The notes under the pieces are model-generated. The model saw only the letters and a list, made by a program, of their open reading frames with translations. It ran no database searches and was not told the origin of the DNA. The translations under genes and the position numbers were made by a program. DNA of 64,000 nucleotides from positions 90,658 to 154,657 of the forward strand of contig CAXBFG010000006.1 in the NCBI GenBank assembly GCA_963975155.1, in the 5' to 3' direction. Source of the stretch: UBA5109 sp963975155 (GTDB taxonomy: Bacteria; Pseudomonadota; Gammaproteobacteria; Pseudomonadales; Pseudohongiellaceae). The first letter of the stretch is position 1; the number at the start of each line of letters is the position of its first letter. This document shows, in pieces, positions 45,812 through 54,104 of this stretch.

Positions 45812-46010
45812 GGTCTGCCTCCTTATCGCCCTCACCGTGTTCGTGACCGTGTCCACCATGCCCGCCCATCATCATCAGGTGGCAGCCAAGCATGAGAACA
45901 ATAAAAACAAACAGGGTGACCCCTTCGCTTACTCCAAATAGCGGCAGGATAAAAATCAGTGCCAGGGGTACCAGACAACCGATAAGCATTCTGACGGAAT
46001 GATTATTCAT
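45798..46010 (-). CDS. DUF2933 family His-rich small membrane protein
   Basis: A 70-residue protein: two short hydrophobic helices (MLIGCLVPLALIFILPLFG and VTLFVFIVLMLGCHLMMMGG) followed by a His/Gly/Asp/Glu-rich tail (GGHGGHGHEHGEGDKEADHESH). This layout fits DUF2933. The tail could bind Cu, Zn or Ni; that is inference from composition. It is the upstream member of an overlapping pair with a DUF5676 gene. Confidence 0.82.
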   Translation of the reverse strand: MNNHSVRMLIGCLVPLALIFILPLFGVSEGVTLFVFIVLMLGCHLMMMGGHGGHGHEHGEGDKEADHESH

Positions 46011-46455
46011 CTTTACTCTCCTTAATCTGAGTTAAGAAATAAATCTGAACTATCGCTACTTATAAAAAATAGACACATCAACTTATCGTCGTTTGTTATT
46101 ACATCCCAATTTTTAGTCAAGGCGGTTACTGTTCAATGTGGGTTTTCAACGGCTTTCATTTTTAGGGTCCCTGTGCTTAGTTTCATCTCAATTTTCCTCC
46201 ACGTAAGAGTGCCTCTCATTAGGGCCTTGGATTAATTATTCGTTCTCCATCCCCGCATTATATTTACCAAGGCATGTAGCGCTATTTAACCCAGTGCGCT
46301 GGTACAGAGCTTGCTGAGCAGTCGACTTATTCTCCAGCTCACCACGTCAAGCATTGAGCACTGGCTCCTGGAAGGCGCGGCCAAAGGAAAAATTGCTCAG
46401 GGTTGCGACTCCAAGATGTGTTCATGGCATTGAGATTAGCCCCGCACCCTGACTC
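46011..46455. other. Spacer between the two DUF2933/DUF5676 pairs
   Basis: About 445 bp with no credible coding frame. The left side contains the leader of the 46010 gene with a CTCC-rich ribosome site. The rest, with mixed base composition near 46260-46440, was not recognised and may be residue of a deleted gene. Confidence 0.5.
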
Positions 46456-46710
46456 CTATCCGAACTTCCGTTTGAGCCAATTGTAAATCAGACAGAAAAC
46501 CATTCCTCCATACGCTCCATAGAGGAAGCTCTCCACTAGCCCAAGCAGGAAGCCCCACCAGGTCAACCACTTGAAAGCAGGCAACACCTGTTCGAGAAAC
46601 TCATGCATATGCAGGCTTTGAGGAGTTACCAGACCGTACACGACGCAAGTAATAAACATGACCAAAGCAGACAGCCCAAGAGCCCAGGAAACTATTTTAG
46701 TATTAAGCAT
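46456..46710 (-). CDS. DUF5676 family membrane protein
   Basis: An 84-residue protein with two membrane helices (SWALGLSALVMFITCVVYGLV and WWGFLLGLVESFLYGAYGGMVFCLIYNWL), like the protein at 45539. The ATG at 46710 has GGAGGCG before it. The longer frame to 46869 is out: its first part (MEVMEVMEVM) is the other frame of the Gly-His repeats of the next gene. It lies 10 bp after the DUF2933-like gene at 46721, in the same order as the first pair. Confidence 0.8.
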   Translation of the reverse strand: MLNTKIVSWALGLSALVMFITCVVYGLVTPQSLHMHEFLEQVLPAFKWLTWWGFLLGLVESFLYGAYGGMVFCLIYNWLKRKFG

Positions 46711-46720
46711 AACGCCTCCA

Positions 46721-46936
46721 TCAGTGTTGGTGCCCGGAAGATTTCTTCGGGCTTGCTTTATCTGAACCAGCGCCCGAGGCACCCGGCGTATCCTCGCTAT
46801 CATGACTGTCCCCGCCATGACCTCCATGACCTCCATGACCTCCATGACCTCCATGACCTCCATGACCAAACATATGCATAGCCACGAAGGCTATGCCAAA
46901 CAGTACCCACAACCAATTTTGCCCTAACCATTCCAT
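46721..46936 (-). CDS. DUF2933-like protein with Gly-Gly-His repeats
   Basis: A 71-residue protein. One helix (NWLWVLFGIAFVAMHMFG) leads into repeated GGH units (about six) and then a polar tail ending KKSSGHQH. GAGAGGAAC precedes the ATG at 46936. The repeated part is coded by a 9-bp tandem array, so its length may vary by slippage. The His cluster suggests metal binding on one side of the membrane. Confidence 0.75.
   Translation of the reverse strand: MEWLGQNWLWVLFGIAFVAMHMFGHGGHGGHGGHGGHGGHGGDSHDSEDTPGASGAGSDKASPKKSSGHQH
46816..46860 (-). repeat. Five-copy 9-bp tandem repeat coding Gly-His-Gly
   Basis: Five perfect copies of CATGACCTC lie between 46816 and 46860, with imperfect copies at both sides. 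On the minus strand each adds one Gly-Gly-His unit to the DUF2933-like protein. Change in copy number keeps the frame. Confidence 0.9.
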
Positions 46937-47117
46937 AAACACGTTCCTCTCATCTCTTTTTAATTTAATAATTGCTAGAACTTTTTTCCTTCGACGTCTG
47001 TAAAAAACCAGAGCTGTTACAGCGAAACCATAAGAAGAACACATCATCATTTATATGCCCAATATGCCACCTTGTTTCAGACCCATCATTACACCGTACT
47101 GAAATATATTCGGCGTC

Positions 47118-47387
47118 TTAACGTATTATCGATATCAGGGAGTCAACTTCAGCTTCTGCCTGCAGCCAGTCATCTAAAGTTCTTTCACTCTGAAACCCAT
47201 GCTTCTCTGCAAGACAATAGGCCGCTTCTGCAATCATCTGATGGCGTTGCTCTGGTGCACACTTTTTTTTACTTAAAGTTGGGGGCCTGCCTTTTGAAAC
47301 GGTCTTTGCCTTTGCCTTTGGTTTTTTCTTGGCCAATGCAGCCATTTTTTTTTCCTCATTCTTGGATTTCTGCTTGCGGTTTGTCAT
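47118..47387 (-). CDS. DUF2934 domain-containing protein
   Basis: An 89-residue protein. A basic N-terminal tail of Lys/Ala repeats (about residues 1-45) is followed by the DUF2934 helix pair RHQMIAEAAYCLAEKHGFQSERTLDDWLQAEAEVDSLI. The family is widespread in Proteobacteria, usually as short proteins near stress or energy genes, and has no known function. The Lys/Ala tail recalls DNA- or polyphosphate-binding tails. GGAGGA lies before the ATG. A TATGTTC/GAACATA inverted repeat is upstream. Confidence 0.82.
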   Translation of the reverse strand: MTNRKQKSKNEEKKMAALAKKKPKAKAKTVSKGRPPTLSKKKCAPEQRHQMIAEAAYCLAEKHGFQSERTLDDWLQAEAEVDSLISIIR

Positions 47388-47429
47388 AAATCCTCCAAAT
47401 TTCAGTTATCAAAAAACTACATACATTTT

Positions 47430-47451
47430 TATGTTCGTTAACCTGAACATA
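47430..47451. repeat. Inverted repeat TATGTTC-N8-GAACATA upstream of the DUF2934 gene
   Basis: Two 7-bp arms (47430-47436, 47445-47451) separated by 8 nt, 43 bp upstream of the DUF2934 start. It could be an operator. It does not match the gammaproteobacterial LexA box (CTGT-N8-ACAG). The regulator is unknown. Confidence 0.45.
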
Positions 47452-47475
47452 ACACTAAAGTCTGATTGTCATGGC

Positions 47476-48141
47476 TTAATCGGCCTTGCTTGAATCAAGA
47501 CTGGAACTTTTTACGAACTGCTTCCATTGCCTTTTTCGAGGGATGAACATAGGCACTCGCTGCTGATAAGCGCGGTATTCTTCACCAAATTCCTCTAGTA
47601 CCTTTTTTTCCTCACTTCGCGCCAGCATGACATAAGCGAATACGATAACAGGGAAAAGCCCTACCGAGAACAGTGTTGGCCAATGCACGACTCCTTCCCC
47701 AAATATGCCTATGAACAGCCCTGTGTATTGAGGATGCCGCACTAAGCTATAAAGGCCATCGGTGACTAAACGATTTTCCTGACGCGCTTTGTGAAGTTGC
47801 CGCCAACCCTGAAAGAAAATACCAATGCCAAGAAAAAGCAGTAGATAACCGAATATCATTGAAATAAACATGCCCATCTCACCCATACCCAGCAGGCTAG
47901 ACCAGAGGCTGGCATTGAGGCCAGTACGATCTAGTCCAAAAAATCGTGAAAGCAAATATATAGTGAGCGGGAAGCCATACATCTCTGCATACAAAGCTAT
48001 AATAAATGCCTGTATGACACCTGCACTTGCCCATTCTCGCCAGGTTTTCGGCGCCAGATAACGGTAAAGTAACCAGGATAAAAACACGATAACGATTACC
48101 GCAAGCGCCCACGCCCCGGTATGGGCAATTTCTTCATTCAT
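47476..48141 (-). CDS. Isoprenylcysteine carboxyl methyltransferase-like membrane protein
   Basis: A 221-residue polytopic protein of the ICMT/PEMT methyltransferase family. The signature is near the C-terminus: LVTDGLYSLVRHPQYTGLFIGIFGEGV, then SEEKKVLEEFGEEYRAYQQRVPMFIPR. About five helices. ICMT-like bacterial proteins methylate lipids or small molecules with S-adenosylmethionine; the substrate here is unknown. It lies between the DUF2934 gene and xfp, with all genes on the minus strand. Its presence in a membrane-stress island fits envelope lipid modification. Confidence 0.82.
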   Translation of the reverse strand: MNEEIAHTGAWALAVIVIVFLSWLLYRYLAPKTWREWASAGVIQAFIIALYAEMYGFPLTIYLLSRFFGLDRTGLNASLWSSLLGMGEMGMFISMIFGYLLLFLGIGIFFQGWRQLHKARQENRLVTDGLYSLVRHPQYTGLFIGIFGEGVVHWPTLFSVGLFPVIVFAYVMLARSEEKKVLEEFGEEYRAYQQRVPMFIPRKRQWKQFVKSSSLDSSKAD

Positions 48142-48224
48142 TTTTAATCTCCAATCGTTATAGGATGTAATATGAATTCAATTTCTAAGTCACTCGGCCT
48201 TTGGATAAATATTGCTAGGTGTTT

Positions 48225-50624
48225 TCAATACGGCCACTGCCATTCCCGCACCTCCTGCATGTCCTGACCGTGCCGGAGAATGTACTGTTTATGTTCAATC
48301 AGTTTGTCGCGCATGAGTTGCTTGACGTAGGCCGCACTGCCCCCCAACTGTGATACCCGGTCAATAACATCCTCCACCAGATGGAAGCGATCCATGTCGT
48401 TGCTCACTACCATGTCAAACGGCGTAGTCGTCGTTCCCTCCTCCTTGTAACCACGCACATGCAGATGTGGATGGCACAAACGGCGATACGTCAGTCGGTG
48501 GATCAGCGAGGGATAGCCGTGATAGGCGAATATGATCGGAATATCCCCTGGAAACAGGCTGTCAAAGTCCTTATCCGATAAACCATGAGGGTGCTCAGTT
48601 TGAGGCTGCAGACTCATCAGGTCCACAACATTGATTACTCTGATTTTCAGTTCAGGCAAGTGTTGGCGTAACAACGCCACGGCAGCCAGTATCTCAAGCG
48701 TGGGCACATCTCCGGCACAAGCCATAATCACATCCGGTTCACTGCACTTGTCATTACTGGCCCATTCCCATATGCCGATGCCTTCGCTGCAATGTTTAAT
48801 GGCCGCATCCATATTCAGGAATTGTAATTGAGGCTGTTTACCTGCAACGATGACATTGATTAAATTTTTTGAACGCAAACACTTGTCTGTCACATATAAC
48901 AAGGTATTGGCATCGGGCGGCAAATAGACACGAATTACATCCGCTTTTTTGTTCACTACATGATCAATGAAACCGGGATCCTGATGCGAAAAGCCATTGT
49001 GGTCCTGCCGCCAGACATGAGAAGTTAACAAGTAGTTTAAGGAAGCAATGGGGCGCCGCCAAGAAATCTCTTTGCTGGTGACTTTGAGCCACTTTGCATG
49101 TTGATTAAACATTGAATCAACAATATGAATAAAGGCCTCATAGCAGGAGAACAAACCATGGCGACCAGTGAGCAGATAGCCCTCAAGCCAGCCCTGGCAA
49201 GTGTGTTCGCTGAGGATTTCCATCACTCGACCATCTGTTGCCAGATGGTCGTCTTCTGGCAAGAGCTCAGCCTGCCAGGCCCGGTCTGTGACGTCGAACA
49301 ATGCGCCAAGACGGTTAGAGGCTGTTTCATCCGGACCGAACACACGGAAATTGCCTGTCTTCTTGTTTAATTTCATGACATCACGTAACAGCTTGCCCAT
49401 CTCCCGGATTGATTCTCCTATAACATGACCTGGTTCTGGCACCTCCAGCGCATATTCTTGAAAATCCGGCAGCTTCAGATCCTTGAGCAACAGCCCGCCA
49501 TTAGCGTGAGGATTGGAGCCCATGCGCCGTTCACCCTGGGGTGCAAGCGCGGACAATTCCGCGCGCAGGCTCCCGTTCTCATCGAACAGTTCCTCTGCTT
49601 TATATCCCTTCAACCAATCTTCAAGTAATTTCACATGTCCAGGCTTGGTCGCCAGCTCTGCAAGCGGGACCTGGTGGGAGCGCCAGGATCCCTCAGTCTT
49701 CAAACCGTCCACCTCTTTGGGGCCGGTCCAGCCTTTTGGTGTACGCAGGATGATCATCGGCCAACGGGGGCGTTTGGTGATACCCTTGCTTCTGGCCTCT
49801 TTCTGGATGGTGTTGATGTCGGCCATAACTTTGTCCAGAGTGGCGGCCATTATTTGGTGCATTACTTCGGGTTCCGAGCCTTCGACAAAATAAGGTTGAT
49901 AGCCATAACCAATAAATAAACTCTCCAACTCTTCATGGCTGATACGCGCCAGGATGGTCGGGTTGGCGATCTTGTAGCCGTTCAGGTGCAGAATAGGCAA
50001 GATAGCGCCATCTCTTGCCGGGTTGAGAAACTTGTTGGAATGCCAGGCAGTGGCCAGTGGCCCGGCCTCTGCCTCGCCATCACCAACCACACAGGCGGCG
50101 ATCAAATCTGGATTATCGAAGACGGCTCCAAAAGCATGGGATAATGAGTAGCCCAGCTCGCCTCCCTCATGAATTGAGCCTGGCGTATGCGGAGCAACGT
50201 GACTGGGCACACCGCCTGGAAAGGAAAATTGTCTGAACAGATTTTTCATGCCCTCGGCGTCATTACCAATGTTGGGGTAAAACTCGCTATAGCTTCCTTC
50301 CAGCCAGGTGTTGGCAACCAAGCCCGGACCCCCATGACCAGGCCCGGCTATATAGATCATATTGAGATCGAGCGCCTTGATTACCCTGTTTAAATGGACA
50401 TAGATAAAATTAAGCCCCGGTGTTGTCCCCCAATGGCCAAGCAGGCGAGGCTTGATATGCTCTATTGCCAACGGTTTCTTAAGTAGAGGGTTATCCATCA
50501 AGTAAATCTGCCCAACTGAGAGATAATTAGCTGCCCGCCAGTAAGCATGTATTTTGTTTAGCTCCTCCGCAGAAAGAGGAGCATTCGTAGAGGAGAGGGA
50601 AGCCTGGTTTTCCGGGTTATTCAT
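48225..50624 (-). CDS. xfp: Phosphoketolase
   Basis: A 799-residue thiamine-diphosphate-dependent phosphoketolase, which splits xylulose 5-phosphate or fructose 6-phosphate with phosphate to acetyl phosphate and glyceraldehyde 3-phosphate or erythrose 4-phosphate. HWGTTPGLNFIYVHLNR, GPGHGGPG, SHVAPHTPGSIHEGGELGYSLSHA and the ThDP motif GDGEAEAGPLATAWHSNKF are present, and the C-terminal part (MRDKLIEHKQYI) is intact. It overlaps the end of transaldolase by 8 bp. With glgP, pgm and tal it can convert stored sugar to acetyl phosphate, a source of ATP if acetate kinase exists elsewhere. Confidence 0.95.
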   Translation of the reverse strand: MNNPENQASLSSTNAPLSAEELNKIHAYWRAANYLSVGQIYLMDNPLLKKPLAIEHIKPRLLGHWGTTPGLNFIYVHLNRVIKALDLNMIYIAGPGHGGPGLVANTWLEGSYSEFYPNIGNDAEGMKNLFRQFSFPGGVPSHVAPHTPGSIHEGGELGYSLSHAFGAVFDNPDLIAACVVGDGEAEAGPLATAWHSNKFLNPARDGAILPILHLNGYKIANPTILARISHEELESLFIGYGYQPYFVEGSEPEVMHQIMAATLDKVMADINTIQKEARSKGITKRPRWPMIILRTPKGWTGPKEVDGLKTEGSWRSHQVPLAELATKPGHVKLLEDWLKGYKAEELFDENGSLRAELSALAPQGERRMGSNPHANGGLLLKDLKLPDFQEYALEVPEPGHVIGESIREMGKLLRDVMKLNKKTGNFRVFGPDETASNRLGALFDVTDRAWQAELLPEDDHLATDGRVMEILSEHTCQGWLEGYLLTGRHGLFSCYEAFIHIVDSMFNQHAKWLKVTSKEISWRRPIASLNYLLTSHVWRQDHNGFSHQDPGFIDHVVNKKADVIRVYLPPDANTLLYVTDKCLRSKNLINVIVAGKQPQLQFLNMDAAIKHCSEGIGIWEWASNDKCSEPDVIMACAGDVPTLEILAAVALLRQHLPELKIRVINVVDLMSLQPQTEHPHGLSDKDFDSLFPGDIPIIFAYHGYPSLIHRLTYRRLCHPHLHVRGYKEEGTTTTPFDMVVSNDMDRFHLVEDVIDRVSQLGGSAAYVKQLMRDKLIEHKQYILRHGQDMQEVREWQWPY

Positions 50625-51729
50625 TTAATGTTTTCCCAGTTTTTTGTTTCAGTGATGCAAAAAGTTTGTCATAAGGGTCGATAAACTTCTGCAATCCTTC
50701 CTCCTCCAGTTGTTGCGCGATAGAGTCCATATTGATTCCCACTTGGTGTATTCCTTCCATTACAGACTGCGCTTCTCCTAATTGTGTCGCAAGCCTGGCA
50801 GCAGGTTGACCATGATCGCTGTAGGCAGCGAGGGTTTCCATAGGCATCGTATTGATCGTGTTTGCACCGATCAGCGATTCAACATATTTGGTGTCTGAAT
50901 AGGCAGGATTCTTGGTGCTGGTACTCGCCCAAAGCAGACGCTGCGGACGGGCGCCATGATCAACCAGCAACTGGAAACGTTGGCTGGAAAAAATGTCCTG
51001 GTAATGCTGATAGGCAAGATTGGCGCTGCCAATTGCAATCTTTCCTTGATATTGCAAGGCCTTCTCATGGTTACTAGCTTGTGTAAGAAGAGAGTCTACT
51101 AGGGAATCAATACGGCTTAAGAAGAAACTCGCTACCGATGCCACACTATGAATGGATTGGCCCATCTGTAAACGGCGTTCAAGCCCGCCTAAATAGGCAT
51201 CGCAAACCTCTTTATAACGTGAAAGACCAAACAATAATGTGACGTTGACGTTAATCCCTTCAGTGATCAGTTGCCGGATCGCGATCAAGCCTGCTTGTGT
51301 TGCTGGCACTTTAATCATGACATTTACTCGATCAAGCAAAGTCCATAGCTCACGAGCTTCTTGAATTGTGGCATCACTGTCATGGGCAAAATGAGGCGAT
51401 ACCTCAAGACTGACAAAACCGTCGGTCCCTTCAGTTGCGGTATATACCGGATAGAGCTGATCGGCAGCATTCGCGACATCTCTCACTGTGAGCTCCTGGT
51501 AAATTGCAGCAACATCCCTGCCTTCCTTCACCAATATTGCTATAGCCTTATCATAGACAGTGCTGCCATTAATGGCTTTTTCAAATATAGCAGGGTTTGA
51601 TGTCACACCCGAAACACCATCCTCTTTGATCATCTGCTGCAATACACCTGACTCGATCAAATCACGGCTGAGATAGTCCAGCCAGACGCTCTGGCCGAAA
51701 GACTCAAGTATAAGTAGTGGATTTGACAT
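50617..51729 (-). CDS. tal: Transaldolase
   Basis: A 370-residue transaldolase of the long, actinobacterial-type class. It has SVWLDYLSRDLI, GVTSNPAIFEKAI, the Schiff-base lysine in VMIKVPATQAGL, and SVASFFLSRIDSLVD. It moves dihydroxyacetone between sugar phosphates and so feeds or drains the phosphoketolase substrates. Two ATGs are adjacent (51732 and 51729); the second has AGG at better spacing. It is the first gene of the tal-xfp unit with an 8-bp overlap. Confidence 0.93.
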   Translation of the reverse strand: MSNPLLILESFGQSVWLDYLSRDLIESGVLQQMIKEDGVSGVTSNPAIFEKAINGSTVYDKAIAILVKEGRDVAAIYQELTVRDVANAADQLYPVYTATEGTDGFVSLEVSPHFAHDSDATIQEARELWTLLDRVNVMIKVPATQAGLIAIRQLITEGINVNVTLLFGLSRYKEVCDAYLGGLERRLQMGQSIHSVASVASFFLSRIDSLVDSLLTQASNHEKALQYQGKIAIGSANLAYQHYQDIFSSQRFQLLVDHGARPQRLLWASTSTKNPAYSDTKYVESLIGANTINTMPMETLAAYSDHGQPAARLATQLGEAQSVMEGIHQVGINMDSIAQQLEEEGLQKFIDPYDKLFASLKQKTGKTLNE

Positions 51730-51839
51730 CATATGCCTACTTTTATATTTTGCATTACCTTACTTATTTTCAAACTTGGACTTGCGATTTTTTCTTCCCT
51801 GCTTAAAACCATAGATTAATTTTGCTTAAAAAAAGCAAA

Positions 51840-52352
51840 TTAATGTTGCTCTGATAGTTTTTTATTCATTGCGCTCTGTAACTTCTCTTCCGCATCCTTA
51901 GACAGGGATGATTTGATAATTGTCCCACCTACACCTTGCAATTCTTCCAACACTTTGTCTTCTGTCATTTGACGGATTAAAATAAACAATGCCGAACAGC
52001 AGGGTTCAAGTTCCTTGCTCAATTGCTTGATAAAGTCATCATTTATCCCATAATCAGTTGAATACCCAAACAACGCACCAAATCCGGCTCCAATACTACC
52101 AACCACGATCCAGCCAAGCGGGCCAGCAAATATAAAGCCAATCAGTAAGCCCCAAAACGCACCATACCAAGCTCCTGAACTTACCAGGTTAACGGATTGA
52201 GTAAGTTTCACTTTGCCATTTTCCAAACGATGAGCAATAACAGCATCGTTTAAATCAATCAAATATTCCTTCTCCAGACTACGCAATTTATGCAGTGCTT
52301 TTTCGGCACCGTTTTCATCATGTTTGAAAATAATTGCCACCAATGTACTCAT
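51840..52352 (-). CDS. DUF1269 domain-containing protein
   Basis: A 170-residue protein. N-terminal alpha/beta part (MSTLVAIIFKHDENGAEKAL), then a Gly-rich hydrophobic segment (SGAWYGAFWGLLIGFIFAGPLGWIVVGSIGAGFGALFG, residues about 65-100) that may insert in or peripherally bind a membrane, then a helical region that ends in AMNKKLSEQH. This is the DUF1269 family, of unknown function, common among stress and anaerobic genes. It stands between tal and cfa on the same strand with 100 bp and 40 bp gaps. Confidence 0.87.
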   Translation of the reverse strand: MSTLVAIIFKHDENGAEKALHKLRSLEKEYLIDLNDAVIAHRLENGKVKLTQSVNLVSSGAWYGAFWGLLIGFIFAGPLGWIVVGSIGAGFGALFGYSTDYGINDDFIKQLSKELEPCCSALFILIRQMTEDKVLEELQGVGGTIIKSSLSKDAEEKLQSAMNKKLSEQH

Positions 52353-52392
52353 AATATTTTACCTGTTTAATGAATCAGTGTTTTTATGCTTT

Positions 52393-53721
52393 TCAGTCCC
52401 GGTATAAGCCGTCCCGGCGCAACGGGAGTGGCCAGGGTTGCCGGTTTTTGCTGGCAACTATCTGGTAGATACCTGTTGCACCCTGGTTAAAATAAAAAGC
52501 TGAACCGGCCATATACAGACGCCATAACCGATACGTCGCTTCGCCGGCAATGTTTGCTGCCTTCTCACTGTTTTCCTCAAGCGCGCTGACCCACCTGCGC
52601 AGGGTCATTGCATAATGGGGTCGCAGTGCTTCCGTATCCAAAATTTCAAAGCCTGCCTTTTCCATCGCAGTAGTGACTTCACTGACACGCGCCAATTCGC
52701 CGTCTGGAAATATATATTCATTGATAAAGCGTGTAATTGGAGTACGTTGCCAGCCCGAGTCATTCGTAATGCCATGGTTCAAAAATATACCTCCCGGTTC
52801 CAGTAAGCCCCTTATGATTCTGAAGTAAGTCGGGAAATTATCTATGCCGATATGCTCAAACATCCCGACACTGACAATGCGATCATAATGGGTATCAGCT
52901 GGCAGTTCTCGATAATCACGCAACTCGAAACTGACCTTGTCATTCAATTTTAATGCGTGTGCTCTGGCAACGCCATAATCGTATTGCTCCTGACTCAGCG
53001 TAATGCCGTGGACTTCAACACCGTAGTTTTGCGCCGCCCAAAAAGCCAGACCTCCCCAACCGCAACCGATATCCAACAGTTTTTGTCCCGGAAGTAATCG
53101 AAGTTTGCGGCAGATATAATCCAGCTTATCCCGCTGGGCATCTGTCAATGATTGTTCAGGGGTGGAAAAATAGGCGCAGGAATAGACCATCTCCGGGTCC
53201 AGAAACAAACGATAGAAGTTATTATGGATATCATAATGGTGGGCGATGCTGTGCTTTGAATTACTGTCTCTTGCCGCCCCGGTCTTGCTTGCGCTAGCAA
53301 TATTTTTGGGCTTGTTGTTCGGCATCCTGGCAGCTAATTGAAAAAATCGGATGCGCTCGGCCAGCATTAACTTCTTGTTTTGCAAATAATCCACCAGGCT
53401 GAATAACGCTTCCAAATCACCTTCCCCATCGACATCCCCGCACAGATGGGCATCGACCAGACTGGTCATATCCCTGCTTAAACATAACTCCCGTAAAGGG
53501 TATGACTGCTGGAATACGAGGGTGCACACAGCATTTTTATCGCCAATGACAATCTCGTTGTTCCACAAGCGGATCGCAACCGGGCCTTTGTAATCTTTAA
53601 AGACGATATGCAACAAAAGCCTGCACGTATCCAGCGTTTTATCATCCACCCTAAGTTGATTTTCCTTTAGAGAAAATTCCTGGGTATCAACTGCGTAGTT
53701 TTTTTCATTCTGACTTTCCAT
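52393..53721 (-). CDS. cfa: Cyclopropane-fatty-acyl-phospholipid synthase
   Basis: A 442-residue class I methyltransferase. An N-terminal lipid-binding region (about 1-130) precedes the SAM site LLDIGCGWGGLAF near residue 210 and the active-site region VGMFEHIGIDNF. MEHIAHHYDIHNNFYRLFLD-type sequence SIAHHYDIHNNFYRLFLD is typical of Cfa. It adds a methylene bridge to unsaturated phospholipid chains, usually when cells enter stationary phase or acid stress. The upstream spacer holds one copy of the duplicated FNR-box region (53835-54018). In the cell it fits a long-term survival membrane. Confidence 0.92.
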   Translation of the reverse strand: MESQNEKNYAVDTQEFSLKENQLRVDDKTLDTCRLLLHIVFKDYKGPVAIRLWNNEIVIGDKNAVCTLVFQQSYPLRELCLSRDMTSLVDAHLCGDVDGEGDLEALFSLVDYLQNKKLMLAERIRFFQLAARMPNNKPKNIASASKTGAARDSNSKHSIAHHYDIHNNFYRLFLDPEMVYSCAYFSTPEQSLTDAQRDKLDYICRKLRLLPGQKLLDIGCGWGGLAFWAAQNYGVEVHGITLSQEQYDYGVARAHALKLNDKVSFELRDYRELPADTHYDRIVSVGMFEHIGIDNFPTYFRIIRGLLEPGGIFLNHGITNDSGWQRTPITRFINEYIFPDGELARVSEVTTAMEKAGFEILDTEALRPHYAMTLRRWVSALEENSEKAANIAGEATYRLWRLYMAGSAFYFNQGATGIYQIVASKNRQPWPLPLRRDGLYRD

Positions 53722-53834
53722 TCAGTGTAAGCTCCTAGAGATAGTTCGTAATATGCCTCAGTCAGCAATTAGTCTGTACGGCACACCACATTTCGAAAAG
53801 TATTTTTATAGGTTAACTTCCAATACTCACAAGA

Positions 53835-54018
53835 TCACCCGCTGCTCACAGGGGAACATAAATTCTTTCTATTTTTTATGATGATAAAACATACTTCTTT
53901 AATGGCAAATATATCTTGATGAAAATTAACTTTCAGAACTTTTCCATAAGTCTAAAAGATGTGTGTTAGTCACAGTCAAGTGCTCTTTCCAAGTTTCACA
54001 CACCCCCAAATCAGGTGA
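53835..54018. repeat. Duplicated intergenic region, copy R1 (upstream of cfa)
   Basis: About 184 bp aligned with 63701-63904, from GATCACCC through GCTCACA, AATGGCAAAT, AGTCACAGTCAAGTG to TTTCCAAGTTTCACACAC. I estimate about four in five positions alike by eye. It lies between cfa (minus) and the end of the FAD oxidoreductase gene (minus), so it can act as the cfa promoter. Confidence 0.8.
53916..53929. promoter_or_regulatory. FNR-like box in R1
   Basis: TTGATGAAAATTAA matches TTGAT-N4-ATCAA at 9 of 10 positions. Toward cfa, TATGTT (53893-53888) is at the place of a -10 if the box is centred at -41.5. It would give a leader of about 160 nt. Confidence 0.45.
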
Positions 54019-54104
54019 TTTGTTAAAACTTTATATAATAGAACCCGACTATATTTGTCTACCATCTGGAAATCCCCGCTCAAACCAATGTCCAGAATCT
54101 ATTT

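Noticed and set aside
46816..46860. Short regular repeats as a CRISPR array
   Set aside because: The units are 9 bp, contiguous and without spacers, and they code Gly-His repeats in a membrane protein.
46711..46869. N-terminal extension of the DUF5676 protein with MEV repeats
   Set aside because: This is the other frame of the Gly-His repeat; the ATG at 46710 has a proper ribosome site.
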